DNA of 64,000 nt. Source: Dyadobacter endophyticus (GTDB lineage Bacteria; Bacteroidota; Bacteroidia; Cytophagales; Spirosomataceae). Made by a program: the position numbers and the translations under genes. The notes below the pieces were generated by a model. It did not search any database, was not told the origin of the DNA, and was given only the letters and a program-made list of their open reading frames with translations. This document shows, in pieces, positions 55,738 to 64,000 of the stretch. The stretch lies in contig NZ_BMIA01000001.1 of the NCBI RefSeq assembly GCF_014641595.1, positions 682,001 to 746,000 of the forward strand, written 5' to 3'. Numbering within the stretch: the stretch's first letter is position 1; every line of letters starts with the position of its first letter.

Positions 55738-56472
55738 ATGGAAAATTTAGATTTCTCTCTAAAAGGTAAAAAAGTAGTGATCCTGGGCGGCAGTTCGGGA
55801 CTAGGGCTGGCCACCGCAAAAGCCGCAGCCGCAGAAGGGGCGAACGTGGTCGTGGTATCGAGCAATGCGGCGCGGGTGCAGCGTGCGGTGTCGGAATTAT
55901 CTGGCAGCTGTTGCGGGATGCTGGCCGATCTTTCGGATGAGACCTCGGTAATGCGGCTTTTCGAGGAAATAGGGGCGTTAGATCACCTCGTTTTTACGGC
56001 GGGTGAAAGCCTTCTGTTGAGTGAAATTGCTAAAACAGAGCTGGTTACGGCCCGTTCGTTTTTCGATCTCCGTTACTGGGGTGCATTCATGGCGGTCAAA
56101 TATGCGGCGCCGCGGATGAATGCGGGCGGTTCGATTGCGCTTACGGGCGGGATTGTGAGTGCGCGTCCGAGTGCGGGATGGTCCATAGGTGCGAGCATAT
56201 GTGCGGCCATGGATGGCTTTACACGTGCCATGGCGGTGGAGCTGGCCCCGTTGCGTGTAAACCTTGTCTCGCCCGGCGTGGTCCGTACCAACTTGTGGTC
56301 GTCGATGGCAGAGACGGAGCGCGATGCCTTCTATGATCAGGTCGCGGCTGCATTGCCCGTAGGTTATGTGGGCGAGGCGGAGCATATCGCACAAACCTAT
56401 ATGTACTTGATGAAGCAACCCTTCGTTACAGGCCAGATCCTGGTTACCGACGGCGGCGCGGCATTGGCCTGA
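55738..56472 (+). CDS. Atypical short-chain dehydrogenase/reductase lacking the Tyr-Lys pair
   Basis: 244 residues from the ATG at 55738. Rossmann motif GGSSGLG (17-23), FTAGES (in place of NNAG), and the substrate/cofactor end LAPLRVNLVSPGVVRTNLW. Where classical SDRs have Tyr-x-x-x-Lys, this protein has Gly151 and Cys155 (GASICAAMDGFTRAM). Many Bacteroidota and actinobacterial SDRs of this RP-rich subgroup share the loss, so it is a subfamily trait and not a defect; activity, if any, must use other residues. Its TGA is immediately followed by the convergent deoR stop (TGATCA). Confidence 0.88.
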   Translation: MENLDFSLKGKKVVILGGSSGLGLATAKAAAAEGANVVVVSSNAARVQRAVSELSGSCCGMLADLSDETSVMRLFEEIGALDHLVFTAGESLLLSEIAKTELVTARSFFDLRYWGAFMAVKYAAPRMNAGGSIALTGGIVSARPSAGWSIGASICAAMDGFTRAMAVELAPLRVNLVSPGVVRTNLWSSMAETERDAFYDQVAAALPVGYVGEAEHIAQTYMYLMKQPFVTGQILVTDGGAALA

Positions 56473-57231
56473 TCAACCGGCGATTTCCACATTCAAGCCG
56501 CTTTGTTGCAAGGCCGTGGTCTTGGAAGCGCCGGCGCTGGAATCGGTGATGAGGGTATCGATAGCCGAAAACTCGGCAAATTTCACATAGCTATCCTTGC
56601 CGATCTTGGAAGCGTCGCACAGCAGTATTACCTGGCTCGCATTGCGGATAAATGCCGTGGTAATGGTCGATTCGTGCTCGCTATGCGCAGTAAGGCCGTT
56701 TTCTGCCGAAATACCATCCACGCCGATAAAGGCTTTATGGGCATGATAGCCATTGATGTGCTGGACTGCCTTGTCGCCATGCACCGCCTTTCGGGCCTTA
56801 TTCAGCTCTCCGCCGATGAGGTTGATCTGGATGGAAGGGACATCGATCAGCTCGGCCAGGATAGGCAGCGAATTGGTAATGACGCGAATGCTTTTCTTTT
56901 TCAGAAACCGGCACATCTGAAATACCGTGCTGCCGCAATCCAGAAAGATAATATCGCCGTCTTGAACATGGGAGGCCGCTTTTTCTGCAATCTGCTCCTT
57001 GGTTGGGCTGTTGATGCCCGATTTCTCCGAAAACCCGGTCAATACCGGGTTTTCCATTTTCATGGCGCCCCCATGCGTGCGTATGAGCAACCCTTCTTCG
57101 GCAATATCGCCCAGGTCGCGACGGATTGTTGCCGGCGACGATTCTAGTATTTCGGCCAGTTCGAACACGCTCAGGCTCTCGACTTCGTCGAGTGCGGCGA
57201 GAATTTTTTTCTTTCGTTCTTGAAAGTTCAT
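56473..57231 (-). CDS. DeoR/GlpR-family transcriptional regulator
   Basis: 252 residues. DeoR-type HTH at the N-terminus (LSVFELAEILESSPATIRRDLGDIAEEGLLIRTHGGA) and the DeoRC sugar-phosphate-sensing domain (DIIFLDCGSTVFQMCRFL, GVDGISAENGLTAHSEHES, CDASKIGKDSYVKFAEFSAIDTLITD). It would repress its targets until a phosphorylated sugar binds. Its own promoter lies inside a duplicated palindromic operator at 57241-57286, strong evidence for autoregulation. Divergent from the DUF4406-like gene, likely co-regulated. Confidence 0.93.
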   Translation of the reverse strand: MNFQERKKKILAALDEVESLSVFELAEILESSPATIRRDLGDIAEEGLLIRTHGGAMKMENPVLTGFSEKSGINSPTKEQIAEKAASHVQDGDIIFLDCGSTVFQMCRFLKKKSIRVITNSLPILAELIDVPSIQINLIGGELNKARKAVHGDKAVQHINGYHAHKAFIGVDGISAENGLTAHSEHESTITTAFIRNASQVILLCDASKIGKDSYVKFAEFSAIDTLITDSSAGASKTTALQQSGLNVEIAG

Positions 57232-57240
57232 CCTAATTAT

Positions 57241-57286
57241 TTATTTTTGATCAAAAATAATCAAAATTGATTAAAAATAATCAATT
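57241..57286. promoter_or_regulatory. Tandem palindromic operator between deoR and the DUF4406-like gene
   Basis: A perfect 20-bp palindrome TTATTTTTGATCAAAAATAA (57241-57260) is followed by an inverted repeat with 8-bp arms AATTGATT (57265-57272) and AATCAATT (57279-57286). Read as direct repeats, the 18-bp unit TTGATYAAAAATAATCAA occurs at 57247-57264 and 57267-57284, exactly 20 bp apart, about two helical turns. It overlaps the deoR promoter, so it is probably the DeoR-family binding site. Confidence 0.7.
57252..57284 (-). promoter_or_regulatory. deoR promoter inside the operator
   Basis: On the minus strand TTG (57284-57282), 22-bp spacer, TATTTTTG (57259-57252), an exact -7 match with slightly long spacing. 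About 20 bp lie between the -7 box and the deoR ATG. Confidence 0.5.
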
Positions 57287-57373
57287 CTATTAGCCTTGAA
57301 TGGCCCTGATGCTTGCCAAAAGTAGCATATGATCATTTTTAATAAAAACTTTTCATTTAAATCACGATTAGCC

Positions 57374-57739
57374 ATGAGTGGATTGATGATCCTGGTCGCC
57401 GGCCCTTACCGGTCGGGTACGAATGACGACCCTTTATTAATGCGTAAAAACCTCGATAAGCTCGAATCGGTCACCTTGCAGCTCTTCCGGGCCGGGCATT
57501 TGCCGGTGATCGGGGAATGGGTGGCGTTGCCGCTGTTGAAACTGGCAGGCTCGAAAGTGCCAGGGGATGCCCCCTATGAGGAGATCCTGTATCCGGTGGC
57601 GAGTCGGATGTTGCAGAAATGCGATGCGATCCTCAGGCTGGAAGGAGAATCAAAAGGGGCCGATGAAGACGTCAGGATCGGCCGCGAGCGTGGGTTGCAG
57701 ATTTACTTCAATATTGCCGAAGTGCCCGGTTGTGCTTGA
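57374..57739 (+). CDS. DUF4406 / nucleoside 2-deoxyribosyltransferase-like protein
   Basis: 121 residues from the ATG at 57374 (MSGLMILVAGPYRSGT). The N-terminal LVAGPYRSG and following helix, and RMLQKCDAILRLEGESKGADEDVRIGRERGLQIYF, resemble the small nucleoside deoxyribosyltransferase-like fold of DUF4406 proteins. The usual catalytic Glu position is not clear to me, so only the fold is claimed. Divergent from deoR across the shared operator, which suggests sugar or nucleoside control. Its TGA abuts the stop of the convergent kinase gene (TGATCA). Confidence 0.75.
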   Translation: MSGLMILVAGPYRSGTNDDPLLMRKNLDKLESVTLQLFRAGHLPVIGEWVALPLLKLAGSKVPGDAPYEEILYPVASRMLQKCDAILRLEGESKGADEDVRIGRERGLQIYFNIAEVPGCA

Positions 57740-59104
57740 TCAGCGCAAATTGGCCTGGGGTACTGTGTTTTTTTCGAACATTGGTACCAGAATGTAGAAG
57801 CAGGTACCTTCTCCGGGCGTGCTTTCCAGCCAGATCTTGCCGTTCTGGGCCTTGATGAATTCCATGCAGATCATCAGGCCCAGGCCAACCCCTTTCTCGT
57901 TGTTGGTCCCGAAAGTGGATTCGACGTTGAGAGAAAAAATCGACTGCTGTTTTTCTTCCGACATTCCAATTCCGTCGTCCTGTATGGAAATCAGGCAATT
58001 GCTGCCACGGCCTTCCGTCTTCACGACAATATGCCCGCCTATGCCGGTGAATTTGATCGCATTACCAACGATGTTCCGCAGGATCAGCTGCATCATGTCA
58101 CTATCGGCGTAAATACCCGCTGAAGGGTCGAAATAGTAGTCCAGGCTGATGTTCTTGCGGGCTGCGATGTCGCGTTCGAGATTCAGGGTCGGTTCGAAAA
58201 GCGTTTGGACATCGAGGTATTCCATATTCACCGAGACGCCGTGCAGTTGCGATTTAGACCAGTCGAGCAGCTTGGATAGCATTGCCATCGTGTTCTTGGT
58301 CGAATTGAGAAGGTCATTTTCGATATCGAGCTTTTGTTCTTCATCGAGCTCGTGCTGTGTGAGAAGTTCGAGGAAATTCTGAATACTGGCCAGCGGTGAG
58401 CGGAGGTCGTGCGCCACAATGGACATCAGCTTGTTTTTCTCCGCGTTCAATTTTTCGAGCTCTTCGTTTTGCTTGACGATCTGGGAATTTTGCAGCTCTA
58501 TCGCCTTTGATTTTTCGCGCGCCGATATCTTTTCACTTTCATAACTTCCCCGGATATAATCGATGCAGAAATAGGTGATCGCGGCAACTACCGCGTAGGC
58601 CGACATATGGTCGACAAAGCGGTTGGAGCGCGTGGTATAGGTGTCCGGAACCAGGTGAGGATAGTAAAATTCGACGAGATTGAGAATGATCAGAATCGTG
58701 ACGTTGATAGGAATCCACACTTTGTATTGCTCGGCAGGGGAGATCGCAATGCTGAGCAGCAGGAAAAGCAGAAAAAACAGGTCGGTAGGCCCGCGAAGAC
58801 CCGAATTCAGGAAATAATTAACGATAAACAACGTGAGTCCGACAATATTGGCCAGTAAAGTACTGATACTGACCATATTTTTAAATCGTGACGCATAGTA
58901 CAAGGCCACTGTGATCAACATCACGATAAGACTGGCCAATGCTATTTTGGGCAGTCCTATCGCATAGTTGAAAGGTACATTATAGGTTAGTGCAAAAGTC
59001 GATATCAGGCATACCGAATGGAATATCCGTGCATTCAGGGGGAAGACCGACGGATCACCGGATAAATTAATCCATGTTCGATAGATTGAATCTTTGAGAG
59101 GCAA
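57740..59104 (-). CDS. Six-helix membrane sensor histidine kinase
   Basis: 454 residues. The only reasonable start is a TTG at 59104 (59102-59104), as no in-frame ATG lies upstream before the stop at 59152 and the first internal Met is within a membrane helix. About six hydrophobic helices (residues 25-190) form the sensor region, then a coiled coil (about 200-225), H-box SIVAHDLRSPLASIQ (His phosphoacceptor), N-box LRNIVGNAIKFTG, G1 IQDDGIGMS and G2 GVGLGLMICMEFIK. No receiver or regulator gene is beside it; an orphan kinase, perhaps partnered with the REC-only protein at 39 kb (speculative). Confidence 0.88.
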   Translation of the reverse strand: MPLKDSIYRTWINLSGDPSVFPLNARIFHSVCLISTFALTYNVPFNYAIGLPKIALASLIVMLITVALYYASRFKNMVSISTLLANIVGLTLFIVNYFLNSGLRGPTDLFFLLFLLLSIAISPAEQYKVWIPINVTILIILNLVEFYYPHLVPDTYTTRSNRFVDHMSAYAVVAAITYFCIDYIRGSYESEKISAREKSKAIELQNSQIVKQNEELEKLNAEKNKLMSIVAHDLRSPLASIQNFLELLTQHELDEEQKLDIENDLLNSTKNTMAMLSKLLDWSKSQLHGVSVNMEYLDVQTLFEPTLNLERDIAARKNISLDYYFDPSAGIYADSDMMQLILRNIVGNAIKFTGIGGHIVVKTEGRGSNCLISIQDDGIGMSEEKQQSIFSLNVESTFGTNNEKGVGLGLMICMEFIKAQNGKIWLESTPGEGTCFYILVPMFEKNTVPQANLR

Positions 59105-59192
59105 GACGTTTAGGGTTTCGTTCCTGCAAATATAACGTACGTGATTCCATTAAACACAAGTAGAATTAATATTAATTGGCCTGTGGATATCC

Positions 59193-61610
59193 CTATCCTT
59201 TGATACGGTTTAACTCATCTTCCGACCCCGACCTCCGGCTACGTGCCGCTTTGATCTCCTTGCTTCCGAAGCGGTAATTGAAGTTGATACGCAGCATCTG
59301 ACCTTCGAAACGGAACCGCAGGCGTGTTTCAATTCCCGCGTATGAGGAAGTGTAGCCGCCCCTAGCGGTATGGAAAACGTCGCTGAACGTGGCTTTCAGG
59401 CTTGCATTGTCCTTCCAGAATTTTTTCTGGACACCCACATCCACCATACCCATTTGCCAGTTGTAGTCGATCCGGCGATAGGGCGAATTGTACCAGCCCG
59501 ACAGCTCGATTGTCCAGCTGTTTTTAAGCTTGAAGGTGTTCTGCCCGTTGAGATTGAATGCGGTCGTCCGGTTGTTGACAACGATGCCGTTGTCGAGCGC
59601 CGCTTTCCAGAGATTGTGGTATCCGCTGATATTGAAGTTTAATTCCCACCATTTGGTGATCGGGGTGGTAAGGCTCACGTCGAGGCTGAAACCCTGCGAA
59701 TAATCGAGGTTTTCAGTGATAAAGTAGGTGCGGCTGCTGTCGTAGGGAATACGGAGGCCCACTACCGGAAACCTGGTGCGCCGGTAGCCAAAAGAGGTCG
59801 TGAGTATGCCCTTGTACACATGCGAAAGTTTAAAACTATTGGCATATTCGGGTTTCAGGAAAGGATTACCTTTAGAATACACCAGCTCGTCGACGCGGTA
59901 TTCGAACGGGTTCAGGTTCTGATAGCTCGGGCGGTTGATACGACGGCTGTAATTGAGGTTCCAGGTGTGATTTTTAGAGGCACGGAATGAAATGGCGCCA
60001 CTTGGGAAGAAGCTCAGATAGGTCGTGTCGACTTTGTTGAGGTCGTTATGCTTGTAGCTGGTCAGGTCACCCAGCGATTTGGTATGTTCGGCACGTAGCC
60101 CGGCTTGCAGATCCCATTTTTTACCGAGCGAAACATTGTAATTGATATAAGCCGCATACACGCGTTCGAGGTACTTGAAACGGTTGCTCCGGTTGGTATC
60201 GATCACCTCTACATTTTGCAAGACATTGTAAAAATTAAATGTATTGTCGGATTTTACGTCGGAAAGTTTGATGCCATAACCGAGCTTCCCTTTTTTGAAA
60301 GGCTGTTCATAATCGACTTTAAATGACTTAATGGTAATATCCACGGGCGTTTTCGAGACATAATTTCGCTCGATCGGCTCGTCGCTGCTCGTCTGGAAAT
60401 GGTATTTATTGGGTTGGTAGCTGATCCCGCGCGAAGAAAACCGGCCATAATCGGCGTCGATATTCAGCTCGTGGCCGGTGGTGTCGGCATAACGGTAGTT
60501 GATATTCAGGTTCAGGTTCTTGTTTTTCTCCGGGTTCGATGTCCGCGACGACAGGATGAGCGAGTCGGCAGTCAGGTTATTGCGTTTGCTGATAAACGTC
60601 TCACTTTCCCCGCCGCCATTGTGGTTGCTGATACGGCCGTTCGCGCTGAAACCGAGAGTGTTTTTAGAATTGATGAAATAATCGGCCCCGATTTTGGCGC
60701 TGTGCGTAGTATCGCGCCAGATGCCCTGCCATAGTTTGTTGTAGGCCACGTTGTTAAGGATCTGGTCGTCATAGGTGGTATTATGCCACGCACCCTGGTT
60801 GAAACCGTAATTCCCAAAGATATTCAGCTTCTTATCGCGGTGGTTCAGGTTCACCGAGGCGTTGTATTTTGGGGTTATACCAAACATGCCTCCGAGGCTG
60901 ATATTACCATTGGTGCCCAGCTTGGCATTCTTTTTCAAACGGATATTGATGATACCCAGGTCGCCTGCCGCGTCGAATTTGGCGGATGGATTGGTGATAA
61001 TCTCAATAGCCTCGATGTCTGCAGAATTCATGCTTTTTAAGGTGGATGCAAGATCTTTTCCCGCCAGGGGCGAAGGGCGGCCGTCGATATAGATCCGGAC
61101 ACCTGTTTTGCCCCGCACCAGAATGTTTTCGTCCCTGTCGACCTGTACGCCCGGTGAACGTTGCAAGAGATCGAGGGCATTGGAGCCGGTGGCGTTGATG
61201 CTCGCTTCCACATTGAAAATCATCCGGTCGTTCTTGACCTCGATGAGGGGCTTTGAGCCGGTTACTTTCACCTCATTCAGCTGCTTCGCTTCGGCTAACA
61301 TCGAAATCGTAGGCAGCGTCACATCCCGGCCGGCTACGTCGAACACGGCAGAAGCATACATTTGCTGGCCTACCGCCGAAACACGGACGAAATACCTGCC
61401 GTCGGGGATGCCGCCAATTTTGAATGTGCCGTGCTCGTCGGCAACGTCGGCTTTGACCAGGGTGGAGTCTTTGGACTGATTAATGGAAACTGCGGCGAAT
61501 CCGACAGCTTTATTTTGCTGGGTTTTTACAAGGCCGCTTACCGCGGATGTCTGTGCAAAGCCGGCGAAGGAAAGTCCATGAATTAGCAGGCTGAGTAATG
61601 TTTTTTTCAT
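59193..61610 (-). CDS. Outer-membrane beta-barrel receptor-like protein (PF14905 type)
   Basis: 805 residues with signal peptide (about 1-19, ending GFAQ). A carboxypeptidase-regulatory-like domain (SGLVKTQQNKAVGFAAVSINQ, about 22-105), a TonB-plug-like region (VKVTGSKPLIEVKNDRMIFNVEAS, DLLQRSPGVQVDRDENILVRGKTGVRIYIDGRPSPL) and a long barrel of the 'outer membrane protein beta-barrel family'. No SusD partner. These proteins often act with adjacent histidine kinases or propeller sensors; here the divergent gene is such a sensor. Ligand unknown. Confidence 0.9.
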   Translation of the reverse strand: MKKTLLSLLIHGLSFAGFAQTSAVSGLVKTQQNKAVGFAAVSINQSKDSTLVKADVADEHGTFKIGGIPDGRYFVRVSAVGQQMYASAVFDVAGRDVTLPTISMLAEAKQLNEVKVTGSKPLIEVKNDRMIFNVEASINATGSNALDLLQRSPGVQVDRDENILVRGKTGVRIYIDGRPSPLAGKDLASTLKSMNSADIEAIEIITNPSAKFDAAGDLGIINIRLKKNAKLGTNGNISLGGMFGITPKYNASVNLNHRDKKLNIFGNYGFNQGAWHNTTYDDQILNNVAYNKLWQGIWRDTTHSAKIGADYFINSKNTLGFSANGRISNHNGGGESETFISKRNNLTADSLILSSRTSNPEKNKNLNLNINYRYADTTGHELNIDADYGRFSSRGISYQPNKYHFQTSSDEPIERNYVSKTPVDITIKSFKVDYEQPFKKGKLGYGIKLSDVKSDNTFNFYNVLQNVEVIDTNRSNRFKYLERVYAAYINYNVSLGKKWDLQAGLRAEHTKSLGDLTSYKHNDLNKVDTTYLSFFPSGAISFRASKNHTWNLNYSRRINRPSYQNLNPFEYRVDELVYSKGNPFLKPEYANSFKLSHVYKGILTTSFGYRRTRFPVVGLRIPYDSSRTYFITENLDYSQGFSLDVSLTTPITKWWELNFNISGYHNLWKAALDNGIVVNNRTTAFNLNGQNTFKLKNSWTIELSGWYNSPYRRIDYNWQMGMVDVGVQKKFWKDNASLKATFSDVFHTARGGYTSSYAGIETRLRFRFEGQMLRINFNYRFGSKEIKAARSRRSGSEDELNRIKG

Positions 61611-61658
61611 AAATGGCTAATATTCGTATAGCGTAAGGAGCAAGAATTAGTTGGAATG

Positions 61659-61688
61659 TTGCATTAGGACATAATTTTTCTACTTTTA
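61659..61688 (+). promoter_or_regulatory. Promoter of the propeller-type sensor gene
   Basis: TTG at 61659-61661, 19-bp spacer, TACTTTTA at 61681-61688 (one mismatch to TAnnTTTG). Start near 61695, a leader of about 37 nt before the ATG at 61732. Confidence 0.5.
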
Positions 61689-61731
61689 AACTGATAATTG
61701 ACGTTCCTCTATCCAGAATGAAAGAAGTGCC

Positions 61732-64000
61732 ATGAAAGCGATCTTTTATAAGGTAGTGTTGCTATGCATCCTATGCCTTCAGAATGTTGTCGCACAGGAG
61801 TTTACACCACGATTCAGGAGGCTCACTACCGAACAGGGGCTATCGCAAAGCCATGTGAGTGCGATCCTGAAAGGAAGCAGGGGCTTCATGTGGTTCGCTA
61901 CGGAAGATGGCCTCAACCGGTTTGATGGCTATAAATACACCCACTATAAACACGATCCGGCGAACCCGGCTTCCATTCATGACAGTTTTGTATTGTCGCT
62001 CCTTGAGGACGAAACAAGTCAGATGTGGGTAGGAACCTCCACGGGCCTCGATCGGTACGATCGGAACACCGATAGCTTCGTGCATTATCCGCATCCGCGA
62101 CGCAGCCTTGCGATCAATACCATATTTCGGGATAGCCATAACCGCCTGTGGTTGGGTACCGATCAGGGCCTTTACCTGTTCGATCGTAGCCGCGCCACCT
62201 ACCAGCTTTACAGGTACGCCGGCACCGATGGAAGTGCCGGAAGCCAATTTGTTACGAGCATTGCCGAAGGAAAGGATTATATGCTTTGGGTTGGCACGGA
62301 GAAAGGTTTGTTTAAACTCGATGTCAGATCGGGCAGTCTTACGGCCTATGAGCATGGCGCCCGCACAAGCGACGGGCTGCAATCGGATTGGATCAAGGTG
62401 CTACATCACGGCCCGAAGGGAAATCTCTGGGTAGGGACGCACGGCGGGGGGATTTCGGTGCTCGATCAGTCGGGCAAAATTGTTCGGCATTTTGCTCACG
62501 ATCCGGCAAACCCATGGAGCCTGGCGCACAACGATATTCTTTCGATGGCCGGAGACGGCTCAGGAAAGCTCTGGATCGGTACCGAGAATGGGGGCATTAG
62601 CATTTATGATCCGTCGATGGACCGTTTTGCCTCAGTGCGAAATAACCCCGATGATCGCTACTCTCTCAGCAACAACTCCGTCTACACGATTTACCACGAT
62701 AATGCAGAGAACATGTGGATCGGGACCTATGCAGGTGGCGTATCATTTTTACCCAAGTTCGGTCCCAAATTCGATTCTTACCGACAGAAAATAAATAATC
62801 CTAACAGTCTGAGTAACAATACGGTATTGGCTATCTGTGGGGATAGCACGAGCGACGATATCTGGATAGGTACTGATGGCGGCGGGCTGAACCGGTTCAA
62901 TCGCAAGACCAAGAATTTTACTTTCTACCGGCATCGGGAGGGCGATTCCCGTTCGATTTCCAATGATTATGTGATCTCGGTGATCTGGGTTGCACGGGAT
63001 GTGCTAGGCCTGGGTTTTCACAATGGAGGGTTTGATTTTTTCAATGTAAAAACCGGCGAGGTCGAGCATCATATTTCGGAAGAAAATAACCCTAACAGCC
63101 TTTCGATTTCGGACGTTAACAATATGACCCGGGACCGGGATGGCAACCTATGGATTGGCACGTGGAAGGGCGGACTCAACTTTTTCAATGTCAAAACGAA
63201 GGAGTATACGCATTACCGCCACAGTCCCGACGATCCGACAAGTATTAGCGGCGATATCGTAGCGACCATTTTTCAGGATAAAAAAGGAAATATCTGGGTA
63301 GGAACGTTCAACGGCCTCGACCTGCTTTCCCCCGACCGCAGGGGTTTCAAACATTTTCGCAACAACCCGAAAGATCCGTCTAGTATTTCTCACAACAAGG
63401 TACAATCCATCCTGGAAGCGGAGAACGGCGATCTTTGGATAGGAACGGTGGGCGGTGGGCTTTGCTATTTCGATCAGAAAAAACGGGCATTCAGGTCGTT
63501 CAGCGAAAAGGACGGGCTGGCAAGTAATGTAGTATTTGCCATTCAACGGGACAGTAAGGGTAATTTGTGGCTTAGTACGAATAAAGGTATCTCCAAATTC
63601 AATCCTCACACCGGCGTGTTCCGGAATTTCGGGGTTTACGATGGTCTTCCCGGTAACGAGTTTCGTGACAATTCCCGTTTCCAGACCGCCGACGGGCAAA
63701 TGTATTTCGGGGGTATCAACGGTTTCGCCAGTTTTTACCCAGACAACCTGCGGTACAATGACTTCGTTCCGCCTGTTTACATTACCGACTTCCTGATCTT
63801 TAACCACCATGTCGTCACCGGTGCCGACGACCATATTCTTAGCAAGCAGATCAGCGAGGAGAAAACCATTACCATCCATCATGACCAGTCGGTGATCACC
63901 TTTGAGTTCGCGGCATTGAGCTACACCATGGCTGAAAAGAACCAGTATGCCTATATGCTGGAAGGTTTCGACACGCGTTGGAACTATATCGGAAACAAGC
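61732..64000 (+). CDS. Propeller-domain two-component sensor (hybrid, HTCS-like), truncated by window end
   Basis: 756 codons are visible without a stop, starting at ATG 61732 with signal peptide MKAIFYKVVLLCILCLQNVVAQ. Repeated Reg_prop modules run through the whole stretch (TTEQGLSQSHVSAIL at about 33, then WFATEDGLNRFDG, WVGTSTGLDRYDR, WLGTDQGLYLFDR, WVGTEKGLFKLD, WIGTENGGISIYD, WIGTDGGGLNRF, WLSTNKGISKFN), forming a periplasmic beta-propeller sensor. The last 55 residues (VITFEFAALSYTMAEKNQYAYMLEGFDTRWNYIG region) are the start of a Y_Y_Y domain. The missing part should hold the membrane helix, kinase and perhaps receiver/AraC output. Divergent from the PF14905 receptor 121 bp away, likely its partner system. 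Confidence 0.9.
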   Translation, partial: MKAIFYKVVLLCILCLQNVVAQEFTPRFRRLTTEQGLSQSHVSAILKGSRGFMWFATEDGLNRFDGYKYTHYKHDPANPASIHDSFVLSLLEDETSQMWVGTSTGLDRYDRNTDSFVHYPHPRRSLAINTIFRDSHNRLWLGTDQGLYLFDRSRATYQLYRYAGTDGSAGSQFVTSIAEGKDYMLWVGTEKGLFKLDVRSGSLTAYEHGARTSDGLQSDWIKVLHHGPKGNLWVGTHGGGISVLDQSGKIVRHFAHDPANPWSLAHNDILSMAGDGSGKLWIGTENGGISIYDPSMDRFASVRNNPDDRYSLSNNSVYTIYHDNAENMWIGTYAGGVSFLPKFGPKFDSYRQKINNPNSLSNNTVLAICGDSTSDDIWIGTDGGGLNRFNRKTKNFTFYRHREGDSRSISNDYVISVIWVARDVLGLGFHNGGFDFFNVKTGEVEHHISEENNPNSLSISDVNNMTRDRDGNLWIGTWKGGLNFFNVKTKEYTHYRHSPDDPTSISGDIVATIFQDKKGNIWVGTFNGLDLLSPDRRGFKHFRNNPKDPSSISHNKVQSILEAENGDLWIGTVGGGLCYFDQKKRAFRSFSEKDGLASNVVFAIQRDSKGNLWLSTNKGISKFNPHTGVFRNFGVYDGLPGNEFRDNSRFQTADGQMYFGGINGFASFYPDNLRYNDFVPPVYITDFLIFNHHVVTGADDHILSKQISEEKTITIHHDQSVITFEFAALSYTMAEKNQYAYMLEGFDTRWNYIGNK

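Noticed and set aside
57329..57373. Longer start for the DUF4406-like gene at 57329
   Set aside because: The extra residues (Lys/Phe/Asn-rich) come from the AT-rich regulatory region; MSGLMILVAGPY at 57374 fits the family N-terminus.

Overview
The window looks like a chromosomal segment of a Bacteroidota member of the order Cytophagales, probably close to Dyadobacter/Spirosoma (family level is inference). Support comes from three SusC/SusD-type outer-membrane pairs, a secreted protease with a type IX secretion C-terminal sorting domain, a propeller-type hybrid-sensor N-terminus, weak Shine-Dalgarno signals, and promoters of the Bacteroidota type (TTTG, about 20 bp, TAnnTTTG). I see no rRNA, tRNA, CRISPR array, insertion sequence or prophage.

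Layout. 1-4.2 kb: the end of an unidentified gene, then a PQQ-type dehydrogenase with a built-in cytochrome c and a sialate O-acetylesterase-like enzyme. 4.3-9.0 kb: surface glycan genes, with one glycosyltransferase convergent to a tightly packed operon of an MsbA-type ABC exporter and two tandemly duplicated family 2 glycosyltransferases. 9.2-14.3 kb: a diadenylate-cyclase-like (DACNV) sensor protein, DNA polymerase IV, a secreted M43 metalloprotease and a small hypothetical protein. 14.6-21.6 kb: an apparent four-gene operon of SusC, SusD and a 5'-nucleotidase split into two separately exported chains. 21.6-26.3 kb: sodium/proton antiporter, cytochrome P450, Dps, a SYLF-domain protein and a KTSC-domain protein. 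26.4-36.8 kb: a TonB-dependent receptor convergent with a minus-strand block of GMC oxidoreductase, esterase, DUF1501 and a DUF1549/DUF1553 cytochrome protein. 37.3-39.4 kb: small genes (hypothetical, YpfJ-type metallopeptidase, DUF4287, single-domain response regulator). 39.5-46 kb: second SusC/SusD pair, a small hypothetical and an exported MBL-fold hydrolase. 46.1-55 kb: zinc alcohol dehydrogenase, outer-membrane DUF6268-like protein, phytase-like lipoprotein and a third SusC/SusD pair. 55-64 kb: Crp-type regulator with an atypical SDR, a DeoR regulator divergent from a DUF4406-like gene across a tandem operator, a membrane histidine kinase, an outer-membrane beta-barrel receptor and the start of a propeller-type sensor cut by the window edge.

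Working together. The dominant theme is nutrient capture at the outer membrane. None of the three SusC/SusD pairs has a glycoside hydrolase beside it. One is joined to nucleotidase chains, one is followed by an MBL-fold hydrolase and one follows a phytase-like lipoprotein, so at least the first may serve nucleotides or other phosphorylated compounds rather than glycans (inference). The points most worth a second look are the split-nucleotidase SusCD operon with its roughly 140-residue Pro/Ala/Thr-rich insertion, the DACNV protein, the duplicated operator in front of deoR, and a set of perfect inverted repeats sitting exactly between convergent genes.
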